Below, piece after piece: positions 15,443-26,500 of a stretch of DNA of 64,000 bases (positions within the stretch are counted from its first letter, which is position 1; every line of letters starts with the position of its first letter). A model generated the notes under the pieces. That model ran no database searches and had not been told where the DNA came from. It saw only the letters and a list, made by a program, of their open reading frames with translations. Position numbers and translations under genes: made by a program. Source of the DNA: Antennarius striatus (taxonomy: Eukaryota; Chordata; Actinopteri; Lophiiformes; Antennariidae); contig NC_090797.1 of NCBI RefSeq assembly GCF_040054535.1, positions 11,789,501 through 11,853,500 on the forward strand, in the 5' to 3' direction.

Positions 15443-16102
15443 TCGTTCTTCTGTATTACATCATCCAGTCACCCATTTCCTTCATTCCATCACCGTCTTG
15501 TCTTTAGTATTATACCGTCAGTATTTAGCGGTTATTATTTATTAACTGAAGTACAAAATAAAACTGATTTTCATAGTTCCAGCTGATAAAAGCAGAGTCT
15601 TAAAGCTGGAGTTTGGTATTAACTGATGCCTGTAGGCTACAAATACATGCAGTTTTGGATCTCTAAACTATATAATGAACTCGACCGTTTCAAACAATGA
15701 TGATCAGCATTGGTAGACAAAGATTTTTATTTTCATCTCGAAAAGCAAACTTTGAAGCATTTGGTGAACTGGAACACTACTCACTGAATTGTTGATTTTG
15801 TGCAAATAAAACCTTCTTCGTCTGCAGACATTATAGCCTTCCACACTGACACATGAAATAGGTGATCAGGACATAAATATTTCAACATGTCATGGTAAGA
15901 TTCGTACACTATTGCACACGTTTGACATTTCAGACCACTTAAAGCAGGATGCGTTCAATACGAGTTATTGGCTTACAAAATTGTTGGCGCATTTTCTCTG
16001 CAACACTTCAAATGATTTTAGTGCCATTTAGGTACACATTTTAAAAATTCTGGTGTGATTGCAGTCATCTTTCAAAAGAAATACTTGACTGTCATACTTT
16101 AA

Positions 16103-16108
16103 TTTATT
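16103..16108 (-). terminator. Poly(A) signal of the C4orf3-like gene
   Basis: AATAAA on the minus strand lies about 430 bp past the stop codon at 16539. It would end a second, non-coding exon if the donor at 16534 is used. Confidence 0.4.
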
Positions 16109-16538
16109 TACATTCACGATCCACAGCCAATGGCAGCAGACTGCTGACTGATGGAGAGCAGTGGTTCCTCTGACGTGACAAGTAAATTACGTTTCCAGGG
16201 TCCAGGCTGAGAAAACATCTCGTTATCAGAGAGTAGACGGAGCCACAGCTGGTTAGCATTCCTGACGGGACAAGAACTCCACATCTTCAGTCCAACAGAC
16301 AAACCTTTAAGAAGTAATCACAATTATAACATAACTACACTTAAATATTTTAATTATTTTCTTAACCTTTTAGCATAATTATATGAACAACATCTCGAAA
16401 ACTACAAATTCAGAGCGTGTCGTTCTGCTATATTCATTCACGTTATTAAATAAACATTAGCTTGCAGCTTTAGCAGCTTTAGCCGCTTCTTAGCCGCCCT
16501 GTCCAAACTCCTGAACCGCCCCGACTCCACTCACCTTC

Positions 16539-16691
16539 TCATGGGATTACGAAATACATGACGAGAAAAAATACAATGTCAAACAGCACAAACGTCCAAA
16601 AGTCAAACCAGTAGGAGTGTTTCGGTAAAGATACGGAATCTTTCTCAGAATTGAGCACTTTCGAGCCCTCTTGTTCCAGTCCTGCTGTCAT
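16539..16691 (-). CDS. C4orf3/another-regulin (ALN)-like single-pass membrane micropeptide
   Basis: ALN (C4orf3) is a small ER/SR tail-anchored peptide that binds and inhibits SERCA calcium pumps, related in action to phospholamban. From the ATG at 16691 the frame gives 50 residues ending in the family signature LPKHSYWFDFWTFVLFDI, then VFFLVMYFVIP and stop. Human C4orf3 has 66 residues and ends with the same LPKHSYW...LFD...YF..P pattern, which is why I make the call. The C-terminal 22 or so residues form the membrane helix, and the N-terminus is acidic and polar. The frame stays open upstream to about 16784 but has no earlier ATG, so the 30-bp duplicated stretch there is more likely 5' UTR or promoter. 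A strong donor, AAG/GTGAGT, lies 4 bases past the stop, so the 3' UTR is probably spliced; this is too close to the stop to trigger decay. Confidence 0.85.
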   Translation of the reverse strand: MTAGLEQEGSKVLNSEKDSVSLPKHSYWFDFWTFVLFDIVFFLVMYFVIP

Positions 16692-16715
16692 GTTTGCTTC
16701 GGTCACGGCGGAGAG

Positions 16716-16775
16716 CTCCCCGGAAGTGAAATTACCCAACGTGACCTCCCCGGAAGTTAAATTACCCAACGTGAC
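16716..16775 (-). promoter_or_regulatory. Tandem 30-bp duplication with two ETS boxes upstream of the C4orf3-like start
   Basis: Copy 1 is 16716-16745 and copy 2 is 16746-16775, differing by a single base. Each contains CCGGAAGT (minus-strand ACTTCCGG), the consensus for GABP/ELK-type ETS factors, next to GGTCACG. It lies 25 to 84 bp before the ATG, a usual place for a core promoter or 5' UTR of a TATA-less gene. Confidence 0.6.
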
Positions 16776-18107
16776 CTGAGACCTTCAAAATAAAAGCCCA
16801 CTACCTCTCAGCTCTACGTCAAGATTCTGTATCAATAAACCTATTTACATGTAAACAATAAACCAGTTTCATTAAAACTGGACATTTGCATTATACCCCC
16901 TTGTTAACTTTATCATATATTTAAATATGACCCGTATTCTTGCCCAGAACCAATACCCATAACCCAACCAAAACACGCAAAGAAGCCATTTAAGACAGTA
17001 GCTCTGAATTTTATGTGACACCAAATACCATTTATTAGGGCTTTACAAAGACTACAAAATCCTCCAGATGAGTTAAATCACTGTCTCTTTCTATTTACAT
17101 GATATGTTACATACAAATGTACAAAATATAAAATTTTAAGGACAAGTGTTTCACCCCAAAGCAAAAAAAACGTTCTCACAAACCAGAGTAAATGCTGTGG
17201 TTTTCATATGAGATGTAACTGCAATGTGTCAAGTGGGGGGGGGGGGGGGCATTATCATTTGATCATGATAACTATGGCGCGCACATTCCTCTCTCTCCTG
17301 CGCAGGAACTACTGACCTAAAAGAGGAGTGTAAGGAAGCTGGAAGGGTGAATTATTGGCAATCTATGCTCAGATTTAACACATACTTGTATCCATAAGAA
17401 AGGAGCACCTTCATACCACGGTAACCACCCACTTATGATACAACTACACTCCCTCGCAGACACAAGGATGGCCAGGTTGGTCAGATATAGTCTGCAGAGG
17501 CAGCCATGAAGCTGAACACAGGTAACTTGTGGTGGGTTAAGATTGTCCTGAGGTTGTGGCGTGACTTCTTGGTCTCTGATGAGCTTCCACTGACCGGTAG
17601 CACCTATTAGTTCTTGGTAAACTTTTACAGTACGGTGTCAGGTCAGCTTTGGTGCCTTGAGAGGCGGCAAGCCCAAATATCTAGAGAGGAAGTGCTTCTA
17701 AACAACAGACATTCCTGATGGAGAGTCCAGAGAATATTATGGCAGGATGGGGGACACTAGGAAAGAGTTTATTTTTTTTGTTCTGAATCTATGATTTGAG
17801 TGAGTTAAAAAGTTTCAGACTATACATCATATGCCTCCTGCATAGGCAAAATATCCAATCACAAGACAAACACCTGTTTCTGACAGCATGTTGAGTTTTT
17901 GCATTTCTCTTTTTTTTTCTCTGTTTTGAAGTACAATAATTTACTTAGCAGGTTAAGCATATTGTAACATCAACAGGGCAGGATGCATCTTTGATTTACT
18001 GTGCAAGACTTAAGGTATTTACAGCCCACCCTCACCTCAAAGTGTGCAAAACCAATTCACTCATTAAACAAAGAGAAGACAATCAAAATTCAAAATGGCT
18101 TCCGTCC

Positions 18108-18108
<1 letters not shown>

Positions 18109-18161
<53 letters not shown>
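18109..18161. repeat. (CA)n microsatellite
   Basis: About 53 bp of uninterrupted CA, in the inferred NAV2 3' UTR. Confidence 0.95.
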
Positions 18162-18162
<1 letters not shown>

Positions 18163-18501
18163 CAATAAAGGACTTTACTCAATGCATCCCCTTTAAAAAG
18201 CTTCAAAACATGCTCATCAAGCTAGAAAACCCAAAACAGTTTGGTTGTGCTCCCGTCAGTTCAAGTGAGCCCAGCTCAACTGGGTGAAACTTAAAAAATA
18301 CCCCCCCCCTTTAAAATGTTTTTACAACATTGGTCATTTTGAAAATTCAAATACAGCATCAACTCTTGAATACTTCAAATGTCAGAAAAAGGACAGGGCA
18401 GTTTGGAGGACGAGGGACGAAAAAAACCCCGAAAACACAAAAGAGGTCGTTTCCGATTACAACTTCTCGGAACACACGAGGAAGATGATAGTGATCGGCC
18501 A

Positions 18502-18528
18502 CCATCATCATCATCATCATCATCACCA
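18502..18528. repeat. (CAT)n trinucleotide repeat
   Basis: A run of eight to nine CAT units in the inferred NAV2 3' UTR. Overlapping frames coding His, Ser or Asp runs are artefacts. Confidence 0.9.
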
Positions 18529-20435
18529 CTTCTCACTCCAGCCAATGGGAGCAGAGGACACCTCTGCACTTTTTGCAAATTTAAGGCAGTGAGAAAGCAC
18601 CAGTGTCATTCTTCCCTCAATCAGCTCTCGCTGATATGGCCGACATGCGTTTGAGAATAATTCAGATTAATTTTTTGGTACCTCTCGATCGCACTATCAT
18701 CACTATCGGCTTGCATCACTCAATATTACTGACGTGTTGTTGACTGATCAATGTCATAGCTGTGATTAGTATCTAATGTTCAGTCCCTTTCCTGCGTTTT
18801 GCTTTGTGTTTCCCTGTCTTAGTACAGACTGACTGCTTGGCTGTCCATGCAGACTAACAAACCCTTAACCCTCAACCAACAGCTGCTCCGTCTGTAAACC
18901 TTTCAATTCTCCCACAAGTGTCCATGACATTTGTGCCACTCACGCGGATTCGAGACAAAACATCTATTTTTGCATGTTAGCCTGCTCTAATTTGCAGCAA
19001 ATGTGAGATTTTATTACGTCTATTCTTTCAACAACGTTTTGGGTTGTTGCTACATCTCCGCGTACACTGCTTTGACATGAGGAATCAAAAGCTGGACAGA
19101 CGTGGAGGTGTTGGCATTTATGAACGTCTGGACAGTACAGTCATGTGATCGCTCAGAGGACAACGCTCTGATGGCGCTGTCTTCCTAAGGAGTGACATTA
19201 AATTGTGGAGTATGGACTGGCAAGAACAAAATGAATCTAAACTCACATTAGGCAGTAACTCAAAGGGAATTGTTGGCACCTTATCCTTCACAGTCATAAT
19301 GCGGATGGATGACACACAGACAACGCACCTTCGTTGTGCTTGTTGGCATTCGGGGCAGCGAGGAAGGCTTGGTAGTGCCTGACAATGAGGGCAGGAGGGC
19401 AGAACCGGGAGCAGGAGGGCTATGAGCCGTGTATGTCACATCTATGTCAATTTTATCATCCTAGTTGGGCAAAAGAGGCTTTGATACCACATCTGGTACC
19501 AATAATTTCACTAAACTGCTTAAGAAAGTGATGAAAAAATGTCCCTCAGCTCTGCTCTAGAATGGTAACCTGTGACGAGCCAGTTTAGTTAAACAGCTGC
19601 TTGTTCGCGCAAAATCAATCTGATTGATTGTTAAAAGCCTCCTCTATAAGTGGGGTCAGAGATGAGGACCCCACACTGGGGTGGTGTGAGTGGTGCCTTG
19701 CTCAAGTACACTTTGGCAGGCTAGATTGCTGGTTGCATAGGGGGTTCGAACCAATTCAAGCCTCTGATTGAAGACAGGCCTTTTTCCTGTTGCCTGCGTA
19801 TGAGTGCATTTGTAAAAGTGTGTATATCTGTGTGTATCCATGTGAAAAGCACCTCTGTAAACAAGGAAAGACAAACAACAGAACGTTTCCACTCGTTGTA
19901 AACATCTGAAGAGAATTCTGCGATTTAAGAGGAGAAAAGAAAAATCCAGTTTCGTCATGTCAAATGTTTGGCTTTCTCTTTTTTTGTCAGAATGACGCCC
20001 AACGCTGAAATTATGAGGAAATCCGTGGGTCATCAGATCTGAGCAACATCCTGCAGAGGACCTGTGCCTCATCAGACACGTCTCACCTCCATATATATGA
20101 AAAGTTGTATTACTAAAAGTTATCCATACATTAATAGACAACTAAATGATCTTACTATCCAACATTTTTCATTCACAGCAGCTGCAACTTGTTTGATTAT
20201 TTACCATATTGACCACTGAGGACCAAGTTGGCTGCTGCTCTTTAAAATATAAAATACTTTGATTTAATATTGCACCATTGTTTAAATAAAAATATGTTTC
20301 CTTTCCAATGGAACTTATACCTTTTTAGATAATAAAACTTTTCATACATCATACATCTGTGCACTATAGGGGCGTCGCTAACGACGGAGACTCAGAGCCG
20401 CTGTTGGGGGGTCTCCCGGTGCGTCCCCTGGTCTC

Positions 20436-20555
20436 TCATAGCGCCGACTCCAGCGAGGAGTCCAGCTGCTCGTCATGATGGCTGGTGCTGTCGCTGTCGC
20501 AGCTCTGCGTGCTGGAGTAGTTAGCAGCCTCCTGCAGCCGTAGCAGCATGTTCAT
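20436..20555 (-). CDS. nav2: NAV2 last coding exon V30
   Basis: Encodes MNMLLRLQEAANYSSTQSC and ends LDSSLESAL then TGA, the invariant NAV C-terminus. Confidence 0.97.
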   Translation of the reverse strand: MNMLLRLQEAANYSSTQSCDSDSTSHHDEQLDSSLESAL

Positions 20556-23500
20556 CTGAAACACACGCACACACAGACACACACATACACACACACACAC
20601 GGAGAGCAGAGATGGTTAGTGGAGAACAGACGACATGCATGCAGACACACCAGAGCTGTAAGCTACTCCTCTGTTTTTGTTGTACTATCATTGTTTGATT
20701 CAAATATAGACTTGCACTTAATGTCTCATGCATTGCTGCCTAGTTTGCGGTCACAATAGTCACATGACTCAATGTAACATACTCATTGGACGGCTTTTCA
20801 CAGTAATGTCATGAATCCTATACTTATGTTCCTGGTAGCAATATGATTCATTCAAATAGCACCTCTAAAGGTGATATACTTTCTGATAAAGTATAAAAGA
20901 TTTAATACCGTTATGATGTAAAAGTAATTACATAAAATAGAAATAAGCGCAAGAAATATATGAAGTTGTTGATTATATCACAGATATTTTTTTATTCGAG
21001 GTGACCTCAATGAGAAGACATCAGAATTATTTGTCACATAAGGAATAAAACAGGAACGAATGAAACTGGTCTGGTCTTCATCAAATGAAGAGGAGCCACT
21101 GAGGCTGCACCCTCGAGACGAGGCTGGCAATAAAGCTTTGTTATCAGCATTAAACTGGAATTTATCAGCCAGTCAGTTTTAAAAAGAATGATGGGTAAAT
21201 CAGAGAATGCAATAAAAACTGATTCAGTAAACCAGACGAGCACCAGAGTAAAGAAATGTACTAATGTCCAAAAGCAACCCATTAGAACCCAACGAATACA
21301 ATGAGTAACAAACTTTGTCTTTATACTATCCCTGTGCTGATAAGCGCTTCTATAACCTTATTGTAAATCATCACAATAAAGCTGTACAACTCCTCCTGCC
21401 TGGAACAGAGCTAATGGTCTAAATCTGATGTGAGCACGACTACATCTGGCACTTAGCTTCAAGTGCTCCTAAAAATGAGGCTTGGCACACCTGCACTCAA
21501 ACGGATCCTTTCTGGGGGGATGGATGGATGGTCAAACACACACATACATGCACACACACACATACATGCACACCTGACAGTTGACTTTTGGATTACAATG
21601 ATTCTTCCAATGTCAGATCTTCTCTTTCTACTCTACCTTTGCTTGTTCGTCCTCCTCTCTGTATCTGAATGTTCAGCTGACAATATCTCCTATCTAGTTT
21701 GTTGACCTTTCTATTTATTGTTTTTTTTGTACTAGAAAAAAGCCACAGTAACATTCATGCCAGGTTACTATAGCAACAAACATCTTTGAATTGAATGATC
21801 TGCACATTGCACGTGGACATACATCTGATTCACTTCTGAATTGGTTTCTATGTGCAGAACAGACATTTCTCACCATGTCACGTGCTCTTCTGCTACTTTG
21901 CTGATTTCACTGATCTTGTTTTAAATTATATCTAATTTATCAGAGGCGTGTACATCAATGACAGATTCCTTAATGCTATGGAACATTTACTCTGTGAAAG
22001 TCTTCCTCACCAGTGGGTCTCCCTCCGTGTCGCTCTGAGACACCTGCTTAGATGAGGCTCCCTCCTTGGACGAGCTGTAGCCGTCGTATCCCACGTCCTC
22101 CGGCCTCAGCTGGAGCAGCGATTGGCCTTCCTGCTGCAGTGAGGTGGCGCTCCACGGATACGTGTCGCTGACCCACTTGGATGGATCCTCCCACGCTGCT
22201 CTTTTACCGTACAGCTGCAGGTGAGTCAGGGAGGAATGGAGGCGTGAACGAGGAGGGTTAGGGTTAGGGTTAGGATTGAAGTTACAGCTGAAAGCTGAGA
22301 ACTCTTCTGAGAACTCATCTTCAATGAATGGCCTATTTAAAAACTTTTTTATTATATAAGGCGCACTGGATTATAAGGCTCACTGTCGGTTTTTGAGAAA
22401 ATTAAAGGCTTTTAGGTGCGCCTTATAGTGCGGAAAATACCAAAATATACCTGAAGCCCTTCTCTGACAGCTTCCAGCAGGTAGGGCACCAGGGAGTAGT
22501 TCCAGAGGTCGGTGAACCAAACCCGAGATCCTTCTACGTCCATAGGACAAGACAGGAAGAGACGGGGGCCTGTAGGGACAGAGGCTTACTTCTGTTTTTA
22601 GTCACTAAATTAGCCAGACACCATACAGGCGCTGGCATCAGAGCAACAGTCCAGCCAACCGGACCGTGACTGACCTATGGTGACATCCGAGGAGCTGTGT
22701 GCCTCCAGGAAGCTGTTAAGGTGCTGCCAAGTCTTGGGGATCCAGTCGATGATCTTAATCAGGTCATTGCTGCGCATGTTCTTATTGATCTCCGTCTCTA
22801 TCAGCTTCCGCCGCAGGAAACGACCAAGGAAACCTTTGACCGGCTCTGTGTGGTTGGTGCACAGCACCCACCTACGTCAGGACAGATGATCAATGTCGAA
22901 AGAGAAGCTGGGGAGTTAATAAATTAGCTTAGATTTCTAACTATATTACAGATGAGACCATTTCAGGCCTTTCTACTATCAGAATACCACATTTTAGGGT
23001 TATTTCAATTTATTATAATGAAGCCGTATTAAATTAATGTCTCATGATGAGCTTTCCCTAATGACTTTATATTTGCCACATCATCAGCTCTGCAGTGTAA
23101 TTGTACTCCATTCATTTTCATTTAACAAGGCTAATTATGTGAGACATGTAATCCCAGAATGCCTTTAGTTTACAGTGTGGGAGAAAAAAAAAATCTGACA
23201 GATGACCTGCTGAAAGCAGAAGAGACTAACCATCGTTACAGTATGATGACTACCTCAAACACACAATATGACTATTTTAAGAGACTGTTGAAGGTTAAAC
23301 AAGTAATATTTCTCTGTCGTGTTTCATGTGTGTCACACACCTGAAGTTGTGGTGAAGCTCGAGGTTAGGAGAAGAGGAAACTCCCTGGTTCATGGTGCCG
23401 ATAACGTAAGGGCTGCACAGAGACAGATAACAAAATCTGTCACCAAATGACCGCTGTTGGCCCCCCCGTCACATTTAAGACAACATTTTCACAGAGTTAC

Positions 23501-26500
23501 TACAGTTTTTTCTGACTCACCATTTGTGGTACTTGCAGTTGAGGAAGCCGTTGAAGATGTCGCTGAGGGAGCCGATGTGGTGGAGGTTGTCCAGGATGAC
23601 CACAGTGGGGAGCTCTTTGTCCGTCTCCTCGGAGTTACACCGCTCTGCCAGGTTGGACAGGTACTGGCGTAGGTCCTGGAGGAGAGAGCGATGCCACATT
23701 CTCACTGCAAACAATGTTTTTATAAAACACTTTATAGAAAGGTAAATCAAGTCTTTTTGGAAGTCTATATAAATCCATGTTCATATATCATCATTCACAT
23801 AAGACCAGTATGACGCGTAATGATCATATACAGTATTTTCTGCACTATAAGGCGCACTGGACTATAAGCCGCACCTTCAATGAATGGCCTATTCAAAATG
23901 TTTTTTTTTTCATACATAAGGCGCACTGGATTATAAAGTGCACTGGATTATAAAGCACACTGGATTATAAAACGTATCTGAGAACTCATCTTCGACTTTT
24001 TTTCATATATAAGGCATATTGGATTATAAGAAATTGAGAAAATTAAAGGCTTTTAGGTGCGCCTTATAGTGCGGAAAATACTGTATATATCATGAGAATC
24101 ACTTCTGGTGTGTTGAAAGGCATTCAGGAAGACAGGCATAAAAACTAGAAAAAGGCTAACATCAAAAAATAATTATAAATGTTTTTAAAAACTAGTCTAA
24201 ATGCACACAAAAAATCCCAGTTTGCCACGTTTGAGTCCCTCTTCCTACTCTGCTTGAATTCTGGTCCACGTTGAAGCTGGCCACGTTGTGTTCCGTCACC
24301 TCCTGCCCCATCTGGGAGATAATATACTGAGCCAGTTTGGCAGCCAGGAAGGATTTGCCAGTGCCGCTCGGTCCTGAGAGGATGATCCGACGATGCTCCA
24401 TCAAGAGATTGAGGTACCGCTGAATGATGGCTTTTGGAATCAACGTGTCGAACACCAGGCTGTCGATGCTGCTCTCCTTCACACCTGAGAACAGAGGGAG
24501 GGAACATCATGAAACAGAACAAAATGAAAGGATATTTTATGTAGACTCTTAAATAAGCATCTTGAATCTTGTACATCTTTCTTGTTTATTTGCTGCTCTA
24601 CCTTTCAGGTTGACTGAGACCACGTTGTTGTCTCCCACCAGGTAGCCGCAGGGCAGCAGCTCAGGCAGCTCAGAGGCGTGGGAGCGAACCAACTCGCCCA
24701 TCCTGTAGCAGACGATGCTGTCCGAGCTGAGACCCAGGCTGGTCAGAGGGTCCACCCGGAATACGTACTCCTGCAGCGGGGCAGGAGGAGGATCAATGAC
24801 TGATCACGCTGGAAGAAAGCTAGCATAGCTCCATCACTTATATAAGTATCTGCCTACCTGTAAAAGGTTTTGTGTTTGTACTCTGATGATAAGCATCCAC
24901 AAATATTTATAGTGATGAATCGTCAGTCAGACATTTACTAAAAGACTATATTAACTAGAAATCTGAGCCACTTTTACCATATTTAAGTACTTATGAAAAA
25001 GTTCTTCCACTGCATCTGACTCCATTACACTGCTCTGATTACTTTACTTTTCATGTCAAAATTTTTCACTAAAACAACATCTAAAAATAAAATCCAACAA
25101 ATAACAGTTAAGATGTATAATTTACTCATTCCAAACTAGAGAGATCACCGAATCTGCTGTTTTTTTTGAATATGTAAGTTTTTCTCCCACCACTAAAAAT
25201 TTCTCATGAGACAGTTTGATTGGATAAAAATTATTCGCTACAAATGCGATATTTTCTCATATTGAAAAAAAAAAGAAGAAGATTTAATCAATAATATATT
25301 TTATAACTGACCCAAACCTCATTGGCGGTCTGTTTACCTTGAAGAGGCGTCGGATGACTCCATCAAGAACGTCCCACTTGGTTTTTCCGCTCACACCTAT
25401 AGATCCAATCAGGTATTCTTGGTTTTTTGTCCCCTGAACCAACAACATGAACACATCATCAGCACAAACAGGATTACACTGTTTATATCCAAAGAGGGAT
25501 CGCGAGACGCTCTCATCCGCTCACCTTGGTGGTATTCGGCCCGGCGCTGATCGTAGCTACTATCCGCACACTGCGGCCCTCTTTGCGTAGATTGCCCTCG
25601 TAGCCGTCGTCCAGCAGAATATCTGATGTCAAAAACTTCTGTTAGAAAACAACTGTTTTCATGCTGCCTGCCTCATTATCAAACTCTCCCTCTGTCTGCT
25701 GGGAAATTATAGCTGGAAATGGACAAGCAGACTCCAAATTGAACAGATAGATGGAGTTCTTTCATGGGGTAATGACTTTTACAATTAATTAACGCTTTCA
25801 TAATGTCAATAAGTTAATAAGATTCTACCAGCTCGTAATTTATCCCTGAATGCTTCACTATGTCTACTGGCGAGCCAAGAACTGTCCATCATTTGATGCA
25901 GGACAAGTCTTCTAAAAGTCTTCTAAAAAATATATATTAAAAGTTTAAAATGAATCAACAGCAATAAAGTCAGGTGATTTTTTAAAGTCATTATAGTAGC
26001 TTTATGAAGGCACAACATAATAACCCCCCATATTAGAAATCAACCCTAAAACAGATGTGTTTTTTTTTTCTTCATGTAAGTTTGACTTTAAGTTTCCTGC
26101 CACCTTTAACCTTCAGAAACAATCCAAATAACTTCCTCTCTCTGCCTGGACTCCACTTTGGAGCAGGATGCTTTGTATTCACATGGCTTCCCTTAGCTGA
26201 TGGCTCTGTGTCGGGGCGATAACGACCTGCTGGCCCCACTCGTATTCCCACGCATCACTGCTCTCGGCTCGTCCCTCCATCAATTAACAAGGGCCCGAGT
26301 CCTGAGAGAGAGCTGTGCCTTCTCTGTTAATTACAGGACAAGTGAGAGGAACAAACTCTTTGACTCCTCAAATGGAGCAGGCCTGGAGAAATTTCAAGCT
26401 TGTGTGTGTTTGTGTGTGTATGTGTGTGTGTGTGTGTGTGTATTGCGAGCTCTCGCCCTAGACAGCAGCTATTTCATCATTTTTGTGTGGCTCCTCTGGA

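Larger units (their letters stand above)
14435..16534. other. Spacer between the zinc-finger gene and the C4orf3-like gene
   Basis: It holds promoter-like pieces (two CCAAT-type ATTGG words near 14721-14755), a CTCF-like motif at 15429-15442 and, toward the right, the inferred 3' UTR of the C4orf3-like gene. I find no further supported coding exon. The missing first exon of the zinc-finger gene probably lies here. Confidence 0.45.
17011..20435 (-). other. nav2: Inferred 3' UTR of NAV2
   Basis: This is 3.4 kb between the NAV2 stop and a minus-strand AATAAA at 17031-17036, just before the C4orf3-like promoter region. An intermediate AATAAA lies at 19010-19015. The stretch holds a 15-base G run (17235-17249), a CA microsatellite, a CAT repeat and an 8-bp hairpin at 19650-19674, but no coding exon. 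Its full extent is inferred. Confidence 0.45.

Noticed and set aside
15473-15485. ATG AAG GAA ATG G as the missing first coding exon of the zinc-finger gene
   Set aside because: Phase fits, but the donor (GTGACT) is weak and four codons carry no evidence. Not listed as a feature.
16692-16784. N-terminal extension of the C4orf3-like peptide through the 30-bp repeat (NLTSGE...NFTSGE)
   Set aside because: The frame is open but its first codon is TTG and there is no ATG before 16691. ETS boxes in the repeat fit promoter or 5' UTR better.
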